From: Lachnospiraceae bacterium
GTDB lineage: Bacteria > Bacillota > Clostridia > Lachnospirales > Lachnospiraceae
Direction of reading: 5' to 3'
Length of the DNA stretch: 36,561 nt
NCBI GenBank assembly: GCA_015056725.1
Contig: SVFS01000021.1
Coordinates: 1-36,561 of the forward strand
Positions 25,878 through 34,525 of this stretch are shown one piece after another. A model generated the notes under the pieces. That model was not told the DNA's origin. It ran no database searches and worked only from the letters and a program-made list of their open reading frames with translations. Numbering within the stretch: the first letter of the stretch is position 1; each line of letters opens with the position of its first letter. The position numbers were made by a program, and so were the translations under genes.

Positions 25878-27005
25878 ATGATTATCCAAAATGGAATGAT
25901 TTTTACGGAAGACGGTAAATTTGAAACAATAGATTTGGCTATTGAAGATGATGTTATCGTTTGTGAAACAAAACAGAATGAAGTGATTGACGCAAGTGGG
26001 CTGTATGTGATTCCCGGACTGATAGACATCCATTTACATGGCTGTATGGGTCATGACTTTGGAGAGGCGTCGCATGAGGCGATTGCCGCAATGGCAAAAT
26101 ATCAGTTGCAGAACGGAGTTACAGCGATATGCCCTGCGTCAATGACTTTGGATGTAGAACATTTAAAGGACATTTTCAGCAATGCTGCCTCGTATCAAAG
26201 TGATGAAGGTGCAGAGTTTGCAGGCATATACATGGAAGGTCCTTTTTTGTCTGCAAAAAAAAGAGGAGCACAGTCAGAAAAGTATTTACAAAAGGCAGAT
26301 GCAGAGTTGTTTGAGATGCTCCAAAATACTGCAGGAAATAGGATAAAAGTAGTTGCTGTCGCACCGGAAGAGGAAGGTGCATTGGCGTTCATTGAAGAAA
26401 TGTCAAAAAAGGTACAAGTTTCCGTAGCACACACATGTGCAGACTATACTACAGCCATGAAGGCATTTGCATGCGGAGCAAGACAAGTAACGCATTTGTA
26501 CAATGGTATGAATGGTATGAATCATCGTGAACCGGGAGTAATTGGCGCCGTTGCGGATGCTGAAAATGCTATGGCAGAGCTGATATGTGATGGTATGCAT
26601 ATTCATCCCGCTGTAGTGAGAGCCACCTTTAAAATGCTCGGAGATGACCGAATTATCATGATAAGTGATAGTATGAGTGCTTGTGGTCTTGGAGATGGTC
26701 TGTATGAGCTTGGTGGACAAGCAGTAGATGTAAAAGCTCAGGTTGCACGAATTGCCGGGACAGATGTGATTGCAGGTTCTGTAAAAAATATAATGGAATG
26801 TATGAAAACCGCAGTAAAGCATATGAATATTCCACTGGAAAGTGCTGTAAAAGCATGTACACATAATCCGGCAAAAGCAATTGGAATATATGAGCAAATG
26901 GGTAGTATTTCCGGCGGGAAGAAAGCGAATCTTGTTCTTCTCGATAAAGAATTACAGATCAAGATGATTATAAAAGATGGAAGAATCGTATATTCCATAT
27001 CTTAA
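25878..27005 (+). CDS. nagA: N-acetylglucosamine-6-phosphate deacetylase
   Basis: Amidohydrolase that supplies NagB's substrate. The metal site HLHG follows IPGLIDIHLHGCMGHDF, Glu is in YMEGPFL, and His are in VSVAHTCADY and VTHLYNGMNGM. The catalytic Asp is in MISDSMSACGLGDG. The length (375 aa) is normal. GAGGA lies about 8 bases before the ATG, and the gene is 34 bases after nagB, so it is probably in the same transcript. The AP2/HNH-like gene follows after 47 bases. Confidence 0.96.
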   Translation: MIIQNGMIFTEDGKFETIDLAIEDDVIVCETKQNEVIDASGLYVIPGLIDIHLHGCMGHDFGEASHEAIAAMAKYQLQNGVTAICPASMTLDVEHLKDIFSNAASYQSDEGAEFAGIYMEGPFLSAKKRGAQSEKYLQKADAELFEMLQNTAGNRIKVVAVAPEEEGALAFIEEMSKKVQVSVAHTCADYTTAMKAFACGARQVTHLYNGMNGMNHREPGVIGAVADAENAMAELICDGMHIHPAVVRATFKMLGDDRIIMISDSMSACGLGDGLYELGGQAVDVKAQVARIAGTDVIAGSVKNIMECMKTAVKHMNIPLESAVKACTHNPAKAIGIYEQMGSISGGKKANLVLLDKELQIKMIIKDGRIVYSIS

Positions 27006-27052
27006 ATATAGCTTTATCAGATAATACATCAGATAAAAGAAAGGTAGAAACC

Positions 27053-27853
27053 ATGAGTTTGCCCGGCGTCTATAAGACAGCTTTAAAGGACGGTACAACT
27101 TCATATCGTGCATCTCTTACGTATAAAAGCAAGCACATAAGTCTTGGGAGTTTTTTAAAGGAAAAAGATGCCCATGAGGCCTACCTGATGGGGAATATGC
27201 TGCTTACTTCAAAATATCTGCAAATCCATGATTATTCAAAAAAATCAGCACTTAGCTTTGAAAAATGGGTTTCTCTTGTTAATTTAAGAGATAATGGTAT
27301 TTATTTTTCCACACCGATTTATTTGCAGAAATCCTATTTTATATATTATCTTGCAATGGATATGGAATTGAAATTTGACTTAGATGATTTGTTTTATTAT
27401 GCATCTCATAAAATCATGCAAAGAAATGGACATTTATTTGTAGCAGATTATGGAATGCAGGTCAGTGTGCCCTCCAGATATGGTATTAAAAATTATGCGA
27501 TACCGGGAAAAGATTATATATTTATCAATCAGGATCCTTATGATTTCCGTTATGAAAATATTCAGATTTTGAATACATATTATGGCGTTTCGGCAGTACA
27601 GAAAAAGAAGGAAACAAAATATAGAGCACGTCTTCATATCAGGAGTTATTATCTTATCGGATATTATGATTCAGCACTGGAGGCGGCTATTGCATATAAT
27701 AAAGCGGTTGATATAGTGCGAAAGAACGGAATTACAAAAAATTATACGATTAATTATATTGATGAAGTACCTGCATCCGTGTATGCAGATATTTATGATA
27801 AACTAACGATTTCAGACAAAATATATGAGCTGAAAAATGCATCAAATGACTAA
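27053..27853 (+). CDS. AP2/HNH-like protein with degenerate HNH core
   Basis: 266-aa protein without an assigned function. Residues 5-50 read like an AP2 DNA-binding domain (DGTTSYRASLTYKSKHISLGSF, then a helix with DAHEAY). Residues 178-233 read like a second one (YYGVSAV, KYRARL, IGYYDSALEAAIAYNKA). Between them, 120-175 matches the layout of HNH homing endonucleases (KDYIFINQDPYDFRYENIQIL, where active enzymes have H-x-D/N-G-D-x-x-N-N-x-x-x-N-L), but the catalytic His positions are not visible. It looks like a domesticated homing-endonuclease relative that may bind DNA. It lies between nagA and apbE, with apbE starting 3 bases after its stop. The domain reading is from pattern and is moderate in confidence. 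Confidence 0.65.
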   Translation: MSLPGVYKTALKDGTTSYRASLTYKSKHISLGSFLKEKDAHEAYLMGNMLLTSKYLQIHDYSKKSALSFEKWVSLVNLRDNGIYFSTPIYLQKSYFIYYLAMDMELKFDLDDLFYYASHKIMQRNGHLFVADYGMQVSVPSRYGIKNYAIPGKDYIFINQDPYDFRYENIQILNTYYGVSAVQKKKETKYRARLHIRSYYLIGYYDSALEAAIAYNKAVDIVRKNGITKNYTINYIDEVPASVYADIYDKLTISDKIYELKNASND

Positions 27854-27856
27854 AAA

Positions 27857-28846
27857 ATGAAAATTGGAAAGAAATTAGTATTGTTTCTTTTGGGAATACT
27901 GCTTTTGACAGGTTGTGCAAAACCAAATGAACAGATACAAAAAACAGGCTTACATTTAAATACGGTTATACAGGTGACCTTATATGATGCGGCACAGGAG
28001 CCGCTACTGGAAGAGTGCTTTCGGATGGCGGATGAATACGAACAGATGCTTAGTGCTACGGTGGAAGGGTCTGATGTGTGGAACATAAATCATAATGGAC
28101 ATAAAGGCGTGTTGGTAAAGGATGAGACCGGTTATTTGTTGGAACAGGCACTGGGCTATGCCAAACAGACGAATGGAGCAGTAGATCCGACGATAGGGGC
28201 AGTCAGTACTTTATGGGATTTTTCATCGGAAAAGAAAGAACGTGAAGTTCCAAATGCGGATTTGATAAAACAGGCATGTACATACATTGGTTATGATAAG
28301 GTTATTTTCACAAAACAAGCGGAAGGGTATTTGGTCAAAACGACAGATGAAAATGTCAGAGTCGATCTTGGTTTTATTGCCAAAGGATATATCGCGGATA
28401 AAATGAAGGAATATCTTTTGGAAAATCATGTAGAGCATGGCATTATTAATTTGGGCGGCAATATATTGACAATAGGCGCAAAACCAACAGGTGACCTATT
28501 CTCGATTGGTATTAAAAAGCCTTTTTCAGAGAATGGAGAAACGATAACAAATATTTCCGTGAAAGATAAGTCTGTTGTTTCATCGGGGATTTATGAACGA
28601 TATTTTGAAAAAGAAGATAAACTATATCATCATATATTAGATACAGAAACAGGTTACCCAATCGAAAATGATGTATATCATGTTACGATTGTTTCCGAAT
28701 CGTCTATGCAGGGGGATGCATTATCTACAGCATGTCTTGTGCTTGGGAAAGATAAAGGAATGGAATTGATTGAACAGACCCCCGACTGTGAAGCAATATT
28801 TATAACGAATACATATGAGATATATAAAACGTCTGGTCTGAAATGA
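27857..28846 (+). CDS. apbE: FAD:protein FMN transferase (ApbE lipoprotein)
   Basis: Transfers FMN from FAD onto Thr of S/T-G-A-T type sites in proteins such as RnfG and RnfD. An N-terminal lipoprotein signal ends in LLTGC, so Cys20 is the lipid anchor and the enzyme faces outside, where RnfG's domain is. Family marks: LGFIAKGYIADKM, INLGGNILTIG, HHILDTETGYPIEN and GDALSTACLVLG, with the Mg-binding Asp and Thr. The length (329 aa) is normal. It begins 3 bases after the previous gene with no clear RBS, suggesting coupled translation. The terminator starts within its last codons. Confidence 0.94.
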   Translation: MKIGKKLVLFLLGILLLTGCAKPNEQIQKTGLHLNTVIQVTLYDAAQEPLLEECFRMADEYEQMLSATVEGSDVWNINHNGHKGVLVKDETGYLLEQALGYAKQTNGAVDPTIGAVSTLWDFSSEKKEREVPNADLIKQACTYIGYDKVIFTKQAEGYLVKTTDENVRVDLGFIAKGYIADKMKEYLLENHVEHGIINLGGNILTIGAKPTGDLFSIGIKKPFSENGETITNISVKDKSVVSSGIYERYFEKEDKLYHHILDTETGYPIENDVYHVTIVSESSMQGDALSTACLVLGKDKGMELIEQTPDCEAIFITNTYEIYKTSGLK

Positions 28847-28863
28847 CAGGGCGTTTTCTTTTT
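28826..28863 (+). terminator. Terminator overlapping the apbE 3' end
   Basis: AAAACGTCTGGTC and GACAGGGCGTTTT form a 13-bp stem with one mismatch and two G-U pairs, a 6-base loop, and then CTTTTT. The stop codon of apbE lies in the loop and 3' arm. Confidence 0.8.
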
Positions 28864-28881
28864 GTAAGGTGAAATTCTATG

Positions 28882-28910
28882 GCATGAATTGGAAGAAAGC
28901 TGCATACACT
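28882..28910 (+). promoter_or_regulatory. Candidate sigma-E-like sporulation promoter
   Basis: CATACACT at 28903 matches the sigma-E -10 CATACAHT exactly. Fourteen bases upstream, GCATGAA fits only part of the -35. It precedes a SleB-like hydrolase gene, where a sporulation promoter would make sense. Tentative. Confidence 0.4.
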
Positions 28911-28949
28911 AATAAAAGGTACGTTTATAGTTGATATACAGGAGAGTGT

Positions 28950-29621
28950 ATGTATCGAAAATATGGCATTTTATTATATATATCATTAGTATTGCTCGGC
29001 ATGAGTGTTTTTGTTGCAAAGAAGGTGGATAAGCTTGTAAGCCTTCCTGCATTTCAAATGACAGTTTATGAGCTGGAAGAGGAGCTTGCACAAAAAAAGA
29101 ATGACGGATTGCAAATAAAAGTGCAGAAGCTTTTGAAGGAAATATCCTCAAAGCAAAGGGATGTACATTATGAAGTATTGTCTAAAACGAAAGACAATAT
29201 TACGCCCATATCCGGTAATAAATTGGATGGACAGGTTCTAAATGAAAAGGATACGGAAATATTATGCAGACTTGTAGAAGCAGAAGCAGGCGGAGAGGAT
29301 TTTGAAGGAAAGAAACTGGTGGCGCATGTTGTGCTAAACAGATTAAAGCATGAACAATTCCCGGATACAATTGAAGATGTGGTATTTGAAACCAAGCATG
29401 GTATAACACAGTTTTCACCGGTAAAGGACGGACGGTATTATCGGGTAAAGGTTTCGGAAGAAACAAAACTTGCGGTGGAACAAGCTGTAAAAGATGATGA
29501 CAATGCAGGTGGAGCAATTTATTTTGTAAATAGTGAAATTGCTGACAGCAGTGCAATGAAATGGTTTGATTCAAAGTGCACATATTTATTCAGACATGGT
29601 AATCATGATTTTTTCTCATAA
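28950..29621 (+). CDS. SleB/CwlJ-like cell wall hydrolase
   Basis: Predicted lytic enzyme of the Hydrolase_2 (SleB/CwlJ) family, which cuts spore cortex or vegetative peptidoglycan. An N-terminal membrane anchor (about 6-24) and a linker lead to the catalytic domain at about 105-223. That domain has LCRLVEAEAGGEDFEGKKLV (with the predicted catalytic Glu), VVLNRLKHEQFPDTIEDVVF, FSPVKDGRYYRV and the C-terminal FRHGNHDFFS. There is no peptidoglycan-binding domain, unlike B. subtilis SleB. The RBS is GGAGAG. The family and the possible sporulation promoter point to germination, but a vegetative role is possible. Confidence 0.87.
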   Translation: MYRKYGILLYISLVLLGMSVFVAKKVDKLVSLPAFQMTVYELEEELAQKKNDGLQIKVQKLLKEISSKQRDVHYEVLSKTKDNITPISGNKLDGQVLNEKDTEILCRLVEAEAGGEDFEGKKLVAHVVLNRLKHEQFPDTIEDVVFETKHGITQFSPVKDGRYYRVKVSEETKLAVEQAVKDDDNAGGAIYFVNSEIADSSAMKWFDSKCTYLFRHGNHDFFS

Positions 29622-29658
29622 AAAGCAGAACTATATTCGAATAATATTTTGCAGAGGT

Positions 29659-29686
29659 TTTACATTCTGACAAAATGTGTTATAAT
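29659..29686 (+). promoter_or_regulatory. Promoter of threonine synthase gene
   Basis: -35 TTTACA, a 16-base spacer, then a perfect -10 TATAAT. It gives a leader of about 35 bases before the thrC ATG. Confidence 0.7.
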
Positions 29687-29726
29687 TATACGGCTTGGAT
29701 TTTGTAGAAGAGTGAGGAGTGAAAAA

Positions 29727-31211
29727 ATGGTTAAATATTACAGTACGAGGAGCGATATCGAACCTGTTCAAGCATCTGAAGCAGTTTTAAAAGGCTTAAC
29801 AAGTGACGGTGGTTTATTTGTTCCGGATCATATTCCGGCACTTGAGATGACTATGAAAGAGTTATCCGAATTGTCCTATCAGGAAGTCGCATACGAAGTA
29901 ATGAAATTATATCTTTCCGATTATACGGAAGAAGAATTAAAAAATTGTATTAACAATGCATATGATTCAAAATTTGATACAGAAGTAATTGCACCGCTTA
30001 CCGAAGCGGATGGGGCTTTTTATCTGGAATTGTTCCATGGTTCAACAATTGCATTTAAGGATATGGCACTTTCTATTTTACCGTATCTGATGACAACAGC
30101 TGCTAAAAAGCACAATATCAAAAATGATATCGTTATTTTGACAGCAACAAGCGGAGATACAGGAAAAGCTGCACTTGCAGGCTTTGCAGAAGTAGAAGGT
30201 ACAAAAATCATTGTATTTTATCCAAAGAACGGTGTAAGTCCGATTCAGGAAAAACAGATGGTTACACAAAAGGGAGATAATACTTTTGTAGTAGGTATTC
30301 ACGGGAATTTCGATGATGCACAGACCGGCGTAAAGAAAATTTTTGGTGATAAAGAATTTGCGGCATTAATGGATGAAAAAGGATATCAGTTCTCATCTGC
30401 CAATTCCATCAATATCGGTAGATTGGTTCCGCAGATTGTATATTATGTTTATTCATATGCACAGCTTTTAAAAGAAGAAAAGATTACGGATGGAGAGAAA
30501 ATTAACGTAGTTGTTCCAACCGGTAATTTTGGTAATATTCTTGCAGCATATTTTGCAAAATATATGGGTGTGCCAATTCATAATCTGATTTGTGCATCTA
30601 ATGAAAACAAAGTATTATATGATTTCTTTAAGACCGGTGAATATGACAGAAACCGTCAGTTTGTACTGACATCTTCCCCATCCATGGACATTTTGATTTC
30701 CAGCAATTTAGAGCGTTTGATTTATTTGATTGCAGGAAGAGATGCTGAAACAAATGCAGCATGCATGGCTGCTCTTTCTAAAGACGGAAAATATGAAATC
30801 ACAGCAGAAATGAAAGAGAAGCTTGATGAATTCTACGGCGGATATGCAACAGAGCAGGAAACAGCTGAGAAAATCAAATCATTATATGAAAAATGCGGTT
30901 ATGTAATTGATACACATACAGCAGTAGCGGCAACGGTATATGATAAATATGTAGCGGAAACAGGAGATACTCATAAAACAGTAATTGCATCTACTGCAAG
31001 TCCATTTAAGTTTACAAGAAGCGTTATGGATGCACTCGATAACAAATATAGCGAAATGTCTGATTTTGAATTAGTAGATGAATTATCGAGAATTGCGAAT
31101 GTTACTGTTCCGAATGCAATTGAAGAAATTCGTACAGCGGAAGTTCTTCACAATAACATTTGTGATAAAGAGGATATGGCAAATATTGTGAAACAATATT
31201 TACATATATAA
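29727..31211 (+). CDS. thrC: Threonine synthase
   Basis: PLP enzyme converting O-phosphohomoserine to threonine. The PLP lysine lies in LFHGSTIAFKDMALSIL; phosphate and PLP-binding segments are TATSGDTGKAAL and VPTGNFGN. The N-terminus YYSTRSDIEPVQASEAVLKG is diagnostic. The product from the ATG at 29727 is 494 aa, the size of the long (fungal/E. coli-like) group. AGGAG lies 8 bases upstream; upstream in-frame starts would lie at or before the promoter and are rejected. No other threonine-pathway gene is adjacent. Confidence 0.95.
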   Translation: MVKYYSTRSDIEPVQASEAVLKGLTSDGGLFVPDHIPALEMTMKELSELSYQEVAYEVMKLYLSDYTEEELKNCINNAYDSKFDTEVIAPLTEADGAFYLELFHGSTIAFKDMALSILPYLMTTAAKKHNIKNDIVILTATSGDTGKAALAGFAEVEGTKIIVFYPKNGVSPIQEKQMVTQKGDNTFVVGIHGNFDDAQTGVKKIFGDKEFAALMDEKGYQFSSANSINIGRLVPQIVYYVYSYAQLLKEEKITDGEKINVVVPTGNFGNILAAYFAKYMGVPIHNLICASNENKVLYDFFKTGEYDRNRQFVLTSSPSMDILISSNLERLIYLIAGRDAETNAACMAALSKDGKYEITAEMKEKLDEFYGGYATEQETAEKIKSLYEKCGYVIDTHTAVAATVYDKYVAETGDTHKTVIASTASPFKFTRSVMDALDNKYSEMSDFELVDELSRIANVTVPNAIEEIRTAEVLHNNICDKEDMANIVKQYLHI

Positions 31212-31247
31212 ATGTGTAAATGGGCAGAAAACCCAAGAGGTAATAGC

Positions 31248-32627
31248 ATGGAAGAAAAGAAACACATCCTTATGGTGGATGATGTTACAACAAATTTAAA
31301 ATGTGCATCAGAGGTTTTAAGTGATCGATATAAGGTGTCTATGGTAAAATCAGGCGCACAGGCACTTAAATTTCTGGAAAAGACAATGCCGGATTTGATT
31401 TTATTGGATATTAGTATGTCTGATATGGATGGATATGAAACATTGTCCCACATTAAAATGAATCCGAAGTGGACAGATATTCCGGTAGTTTTTCTGACAG
31501 CAAATGTAGATGGTGAAAGCGAAATCAAAGGCTTGAAAATGGGTGCGATGGATTATATTCGTAAGCCATTTGCTCCGGATGTTATGCTGAGCCGTGTCGA
31601 AAAGATTTTGCTTATGGAAGAACATCGTAAAATGCTGGAGCTTACAGCAAAAAAAGATGCGCTTACAGGATTGTGGAACAGAAGACATTTAGAAGAGTGT
31701 ATCGAAAGCCTTGCGGCTAAAAAAGATGCTACTGCAGCTTTTTTGTTGATTGATTTAGACGACTTTAAGCAGGTAAATGATCAGATGGGGCATCTTGTAG
31801 GAGATGCGGTATTAACACATTTTGCAAAAGAACTTAAAAAGATATTGGCTGATGAAGATATCATATTTAGAATCGGTGGAGATGAATTTGTTGTGTTGGC
31901 AACTTCCGTAACGACTACTGAGGAAGTTGAAAAGCTTGCGGCTTTAATCAACGAAGAAGTTATTACAAGGGTAAACCTGTTAAAAGGTTCCGGAGCAAAT
32001 ATTTCTGCATCAATTGGTATTTCAATGATTCCGGATAACGGAAAGGATTTGAAAACTGTATATAATAAGTCTGATAAAGCGTTATATCTTGTGAAGAAAA
32101 ATGGAAAGAATTCATACCATTTTTACCAGGAACGGGAAAAAGGCTTGAATGAGATGATGTGTGAGGAGGAAGAAAGTACTTACGCTGATTTGGAACAGTT
32201 AAAAAATCTTATTCGGGAAAAACGTAACATTTCCGGTGCGTATGAAGTAGAATACGAAGGCTTTAGAAGAATCTTTCAGTTTATCTCACGTTCTGTAAAA
32301 CGTTCTAAACGTAATGTGCAGATTGTATTATTTACGTTGTCTGAACTGGAAAATGTTTCGTGTGAAGTGGATATGTTAGAAAGAACGATGCTTCGTATTG
32401 GTTCTATCATTATGGCTTCTCTTCGAAAGGGAGATGTGGTGACACAATACAGCAGTAATCAATATGTGGTTATTTTGATTGATACGGATACAAATAATGG
32501 AAAAATGGTTGCAGACCGTATAGAGACTGCATGGAAAGCCCAGGATGAAACAGGTCCGAAGGCATATAAGCTCAAATATGATATAGAGCAATTTGAAACA
32601 AAAGACGAAAAGTGGGATGGTAAATAG
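31248..32627 (+). CDS. Response regulator with GGDEF domain and a degenerate second GGDEF-like domain
   Basis: Predicted cytoplasmic diguanylate cyclase under receiver control. The receiver domain (about 5-122) has acidic VDD at 10-12, phospho-acceptor Asp54 in LILLDISMSDMDG and Lys106 in RKPF. A GGDEF domain (about 130-295) has an intact active site, FRIGGDEF (GGDEF 210-214), and the usual LTGLWNRRHLEE start. Its inhibitory-site Arg is missing (A201 in place of R in RxxD). A third region (about 315-450) has the GGDEF layout but reads SSNQY at 402-406, while RKGD (393-396) keeps the I-site spacing. The ATG at 31248 is set by AGAGG at 31236. No histidine kinase is adjacent. A small membrane protein follows after 1 base. 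Confidence 0.9.
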   Translation: MEEKKHILMVDDVTTNLKCASEVLSDRYKVSMVKSGAQALKFLEKTMPDLILLDISMSDMDGYETLSHIKMNPKWTDIPVVFLTANVDGESEIKGLKMGAMDYIRKPFAPDVMLSRVEKILLMEEHRKMLELTAKKDALTGLWNRRHLEECIESLAAKKDATAAFLLIDLDDFKQVNDQMGHLVGDAVLTHFAKELKKILADEDIIFRIGGDEFVVLATSVTTTEEVEKLAALINEEVITRVNLLKGSGANISASIGISMIPDNGKDLKTVYNKSDKALYLVKKNGKNSYHFYQEREKGLNEMMCEEEESTYADLEQLKNLIREKRNISGAYEVEYEGFRRIFQFISRSVKRSKRNVQIVLFTLSELENVSCEVDMLERTMLRIGSIIMASLRKGDVVTQYSSNQYVVILIDTDTNNGKMVADRIETAWKAQDETGPKAYKLKYDIEQFETKDEKWDGK

Positions 32628-32628
32628 T

Positions 32629-33009
32629 ATGGAATCTTCATTTCTTTTTTTGGATATATTGATTATAGGTTGTGGATTATATTTGGTATATACTGCATAT
32701 AAAATGAAAAAAACCGGTGAAATTAATAATACAGTTATTGTTGGGAAAAACTGTGATATTAGTAAAGCAAAAGATAAACAGGGTTTTATTGATTACATGT
32801 ATAAAAAGTCTATTATTATGGGAATTATCATTGCTCTTGGCGGAGCATTTGATTATGCAAATGAGAAGTATTTGAACATACCATATATGGGACTGATAGG
32901 AAGTATTGTGTTTTTTGTGTTTATTGCAATTTATTGTAAAATCACAATGGATGCACAGAAGAAATATTTAGAACCTGATTTAAAGAGTAAAATTAAAAGA
33001 ACAAGATAA
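32629..33009 (+). CDS. Small membrane protein of unknown function
   Basis: 126 aa with three hydrophobic segments (about 5-24, 61-79 and 90-110) and a basic C-terminus (KSKIKRTR). Between the first two segments lies a Lys-rich loop of about 36 residues with VGKNCDISKAKDKQGF, probably cytoplasmic. I do not recognise the family. The ATG at 32629 follows the response-regulator stop by 1 base with GGGATGG upstream, so the two are likely co-translated. That could mean a membrane partner for the cyclase, but only position supports this. Confidence 0.65.
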   Translation: MESSFLFLDILIIGCGLYLVYTAYKMKKTGEINNTVIVGKNCDISKAKDKQGFIDYMYKKSIIMGIIIALGGAFDYANEKYLNIPYMGLIGSIVFFVFIAIYCKITMDAQKKYLEPDLKSKIKRTR

Positions 33010-33036
33010 AAAATGCCCCATGTAGGGGCATTTTTT
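33008..33036. terminator. Bidirectional terminator between convergent genes
   Basis: AAAAAATGCCCC-atgta-GGGGCATTTTTT: a 12-bp perfect stem with A and T tracts on the two sides, so it works in both directions. It overlaps the last codons region of the small membrane protein gene and nearly touches the citrate synthase stop at 33035. Confidence 0.92.
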
Positions 33037-34402
33037 ATGGTCGTTCATCAATTTTTTTGTATTGTTTGTCATAACCGATTGGTTTATATGCCGGACGAAT
33101 GATTTTTCCGTTGTTGGCAAGCTCTTCCATACGATGCGCACTCCAACCCGAAATACGCGCCATTGCAAAGATTGGTGTATATAATTCCAGTGGAAGCCCC
33201 AGCATTTTATATACAAATCCGGAATAGAAGTCTACGTTTACACAAACACCTTTATAAATCTGTCGTTCTTCGGCAATTACGCTTGGAGTGATACGTTCTA
33301 CAAGATTATATAAAGCAAATTCTTTTTGGTATCCTTTTTCTTCGGAAAGCTTTTCTACAAAGGATTTGAAAATAACGGCTCTAGGATCTGATTTTGAATA
33401 AATAGCGTGTCCGAAACCGTAAATCAAACCGGCATGGTCGAAGGCTTCTTTATGAAGCAGTCGTTTGAGATAATAACGAACTTCTTCTTCATTTTCCCAA
33501 TCCGATACATTTTCCATCATATCTTCAAACATTTTGACAACTTTGATATTGGCACCACCGTGGCGAGGTCCCTTTAAGGAACCGATAGCTGCAGCAATAG
33601 CAGAGTATGTATCGGTAAGAGATGAAGTAACAACGTGGGTTGTAAAAGTGGAGTTGTTACCGCCACCGTGCTCCATATGAAGAATTAGTGCAACGTCTAA
33701 AATTTTAGCTTCCAGAGGTGAGTATTTACTGTCCGGACGTAAAATACGAAGAATGTTTTCGGCAGTAGATAACTCAGGGTCAGGCTGGTGGATGAATAAG
33801 CTGTTTCCGTCATGATAGTGGCTGTAAGCCTGATAACCATAGATAGATAATAACGGAAAAATACTAATCAACTGAATACACTGTCTTAATACGTTTGGAA
33901 GAGAAGTATCATCAGCTCTGTCATCATAGGAATACATTGTCAATACGCTTCTTGCAAGCGTGTTCATCATATCTTTACTTGGTGCTTTCATAATAATATC
34001 ACGAACAAAGCTTGTTGGTAGAGAACGATAGCGTCCAAGTAATTTTTGGAAATTTTTTAATTCTTCGGTATTTGGAAGATCACCAAACAGAAGTAAGTAA
34101 GTGATTTCTTCAAAACCAAATCGATCTTCAAAGCTAAAGCCTTGTATCAAATCCTCTACATCATATCCGCGGTAAAATAATCTGCCGTGTGTAGGGACAG
34201 ATTCTCCATTAATTATTGTGGAAGCACGAACGTCGGAAATTGTGGTAAGTCCGGTAAGGACACCTTTACCGTTAATATCACGAAGACCACGTTTTACATC
34301 ATATTTTGTAAATAAGGAAGAATCAATAATACCTGCTTCTTCACTTTTTTTAGCGAGGCTAACAATTTCGGGAGTAATTTCGGAAAAATTGTTATTAATC
34401 AT
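33035..34402 (-). CDS. Citrate synthase
   Basis: Condenses acetyl-CoA and oxaloacetate to citrate; in anaerobes this usually serves glutamate synthesis. Active-site segments: HMEHGGGNNSTF (His), GPRHGGAN (His) and YGFGHAIYSKSDPRA (His and Asp). Substrate loop RGYDVEDL is near residue 80. The length (455 aa) includes an N-terminal extension of about 40 residues before the usual fold, as in other clostridial homologues I recall. GGTGG lies upstream of the ATG. It is a single gene with its own upstream region; no aconitase or isocitrate dehydrogenase is in view. A 2-methylcitrate synthase activity cannot be excluded from sequence. Confidence 0.93.
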   Translation of the reverse strand: MINNNFSEITPEIVSLAKKSEEAGIIDSSLFTKYDVKRGLRDINGKGVLTGLTTISDVRASTIINGESVPTHGRLFYRGYDVEDLIQGFSFEDRFGFEEITYLLLFGDLPNTEELKNFQKLLGRYRSLPTSFVRDIIMKAPSKDMMNTLARSVLTMYSYDDRADDTSLPNVLRQCIQLISIFPLLSIYGYQAYSHYHDGNSLFIHQPDPELSTAENILRILRPDSKYSPLEAKILDVALILHMEHGGGNNSTFTTHVVTSSLTDTYSAIAAAIGSLKGPRHGGANIKVVKMFEDMMENVSDWENEEEVRYYLKRLLHKEAFDHAGLIYGFGHAIYSKSDPRAVIFKSFVEKLSEEKGYQKEFALYNLVERITPSVIAEERQIYKGVCVNVDFYSGFVYKMLGLPLELYTPIFAMARISGWSAHRMEELANNGKIIRPAYKPIGYDKQYKKIDERP

Positions 34403-34525
34403 TTAACAGACCACCTTTCTTGATTTTTTATATATAAAATAGATATATCAAAATTGTATTGCGATATGCTTCAATATTTTAACATAATGAAGTGTTTGAA
34501 GCAAGAGAAAAAGAGTTTGTTTACA

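Noticed and set aside
26403-26897. A minus-strand open frame of 164 codons inside nagA
   Set aside because: It is antisense to a clear deacetylase gene, is Cys/His/Tyr-rich without motifs and has no start signals.
27053-27853. Active homing endonuclease or mobile element at the AP2/HNH-like gene
   Set aside because: No catalytic HNH His residues, no intron or intein signs, no flanking repeats, and neighbouring genes are intact.
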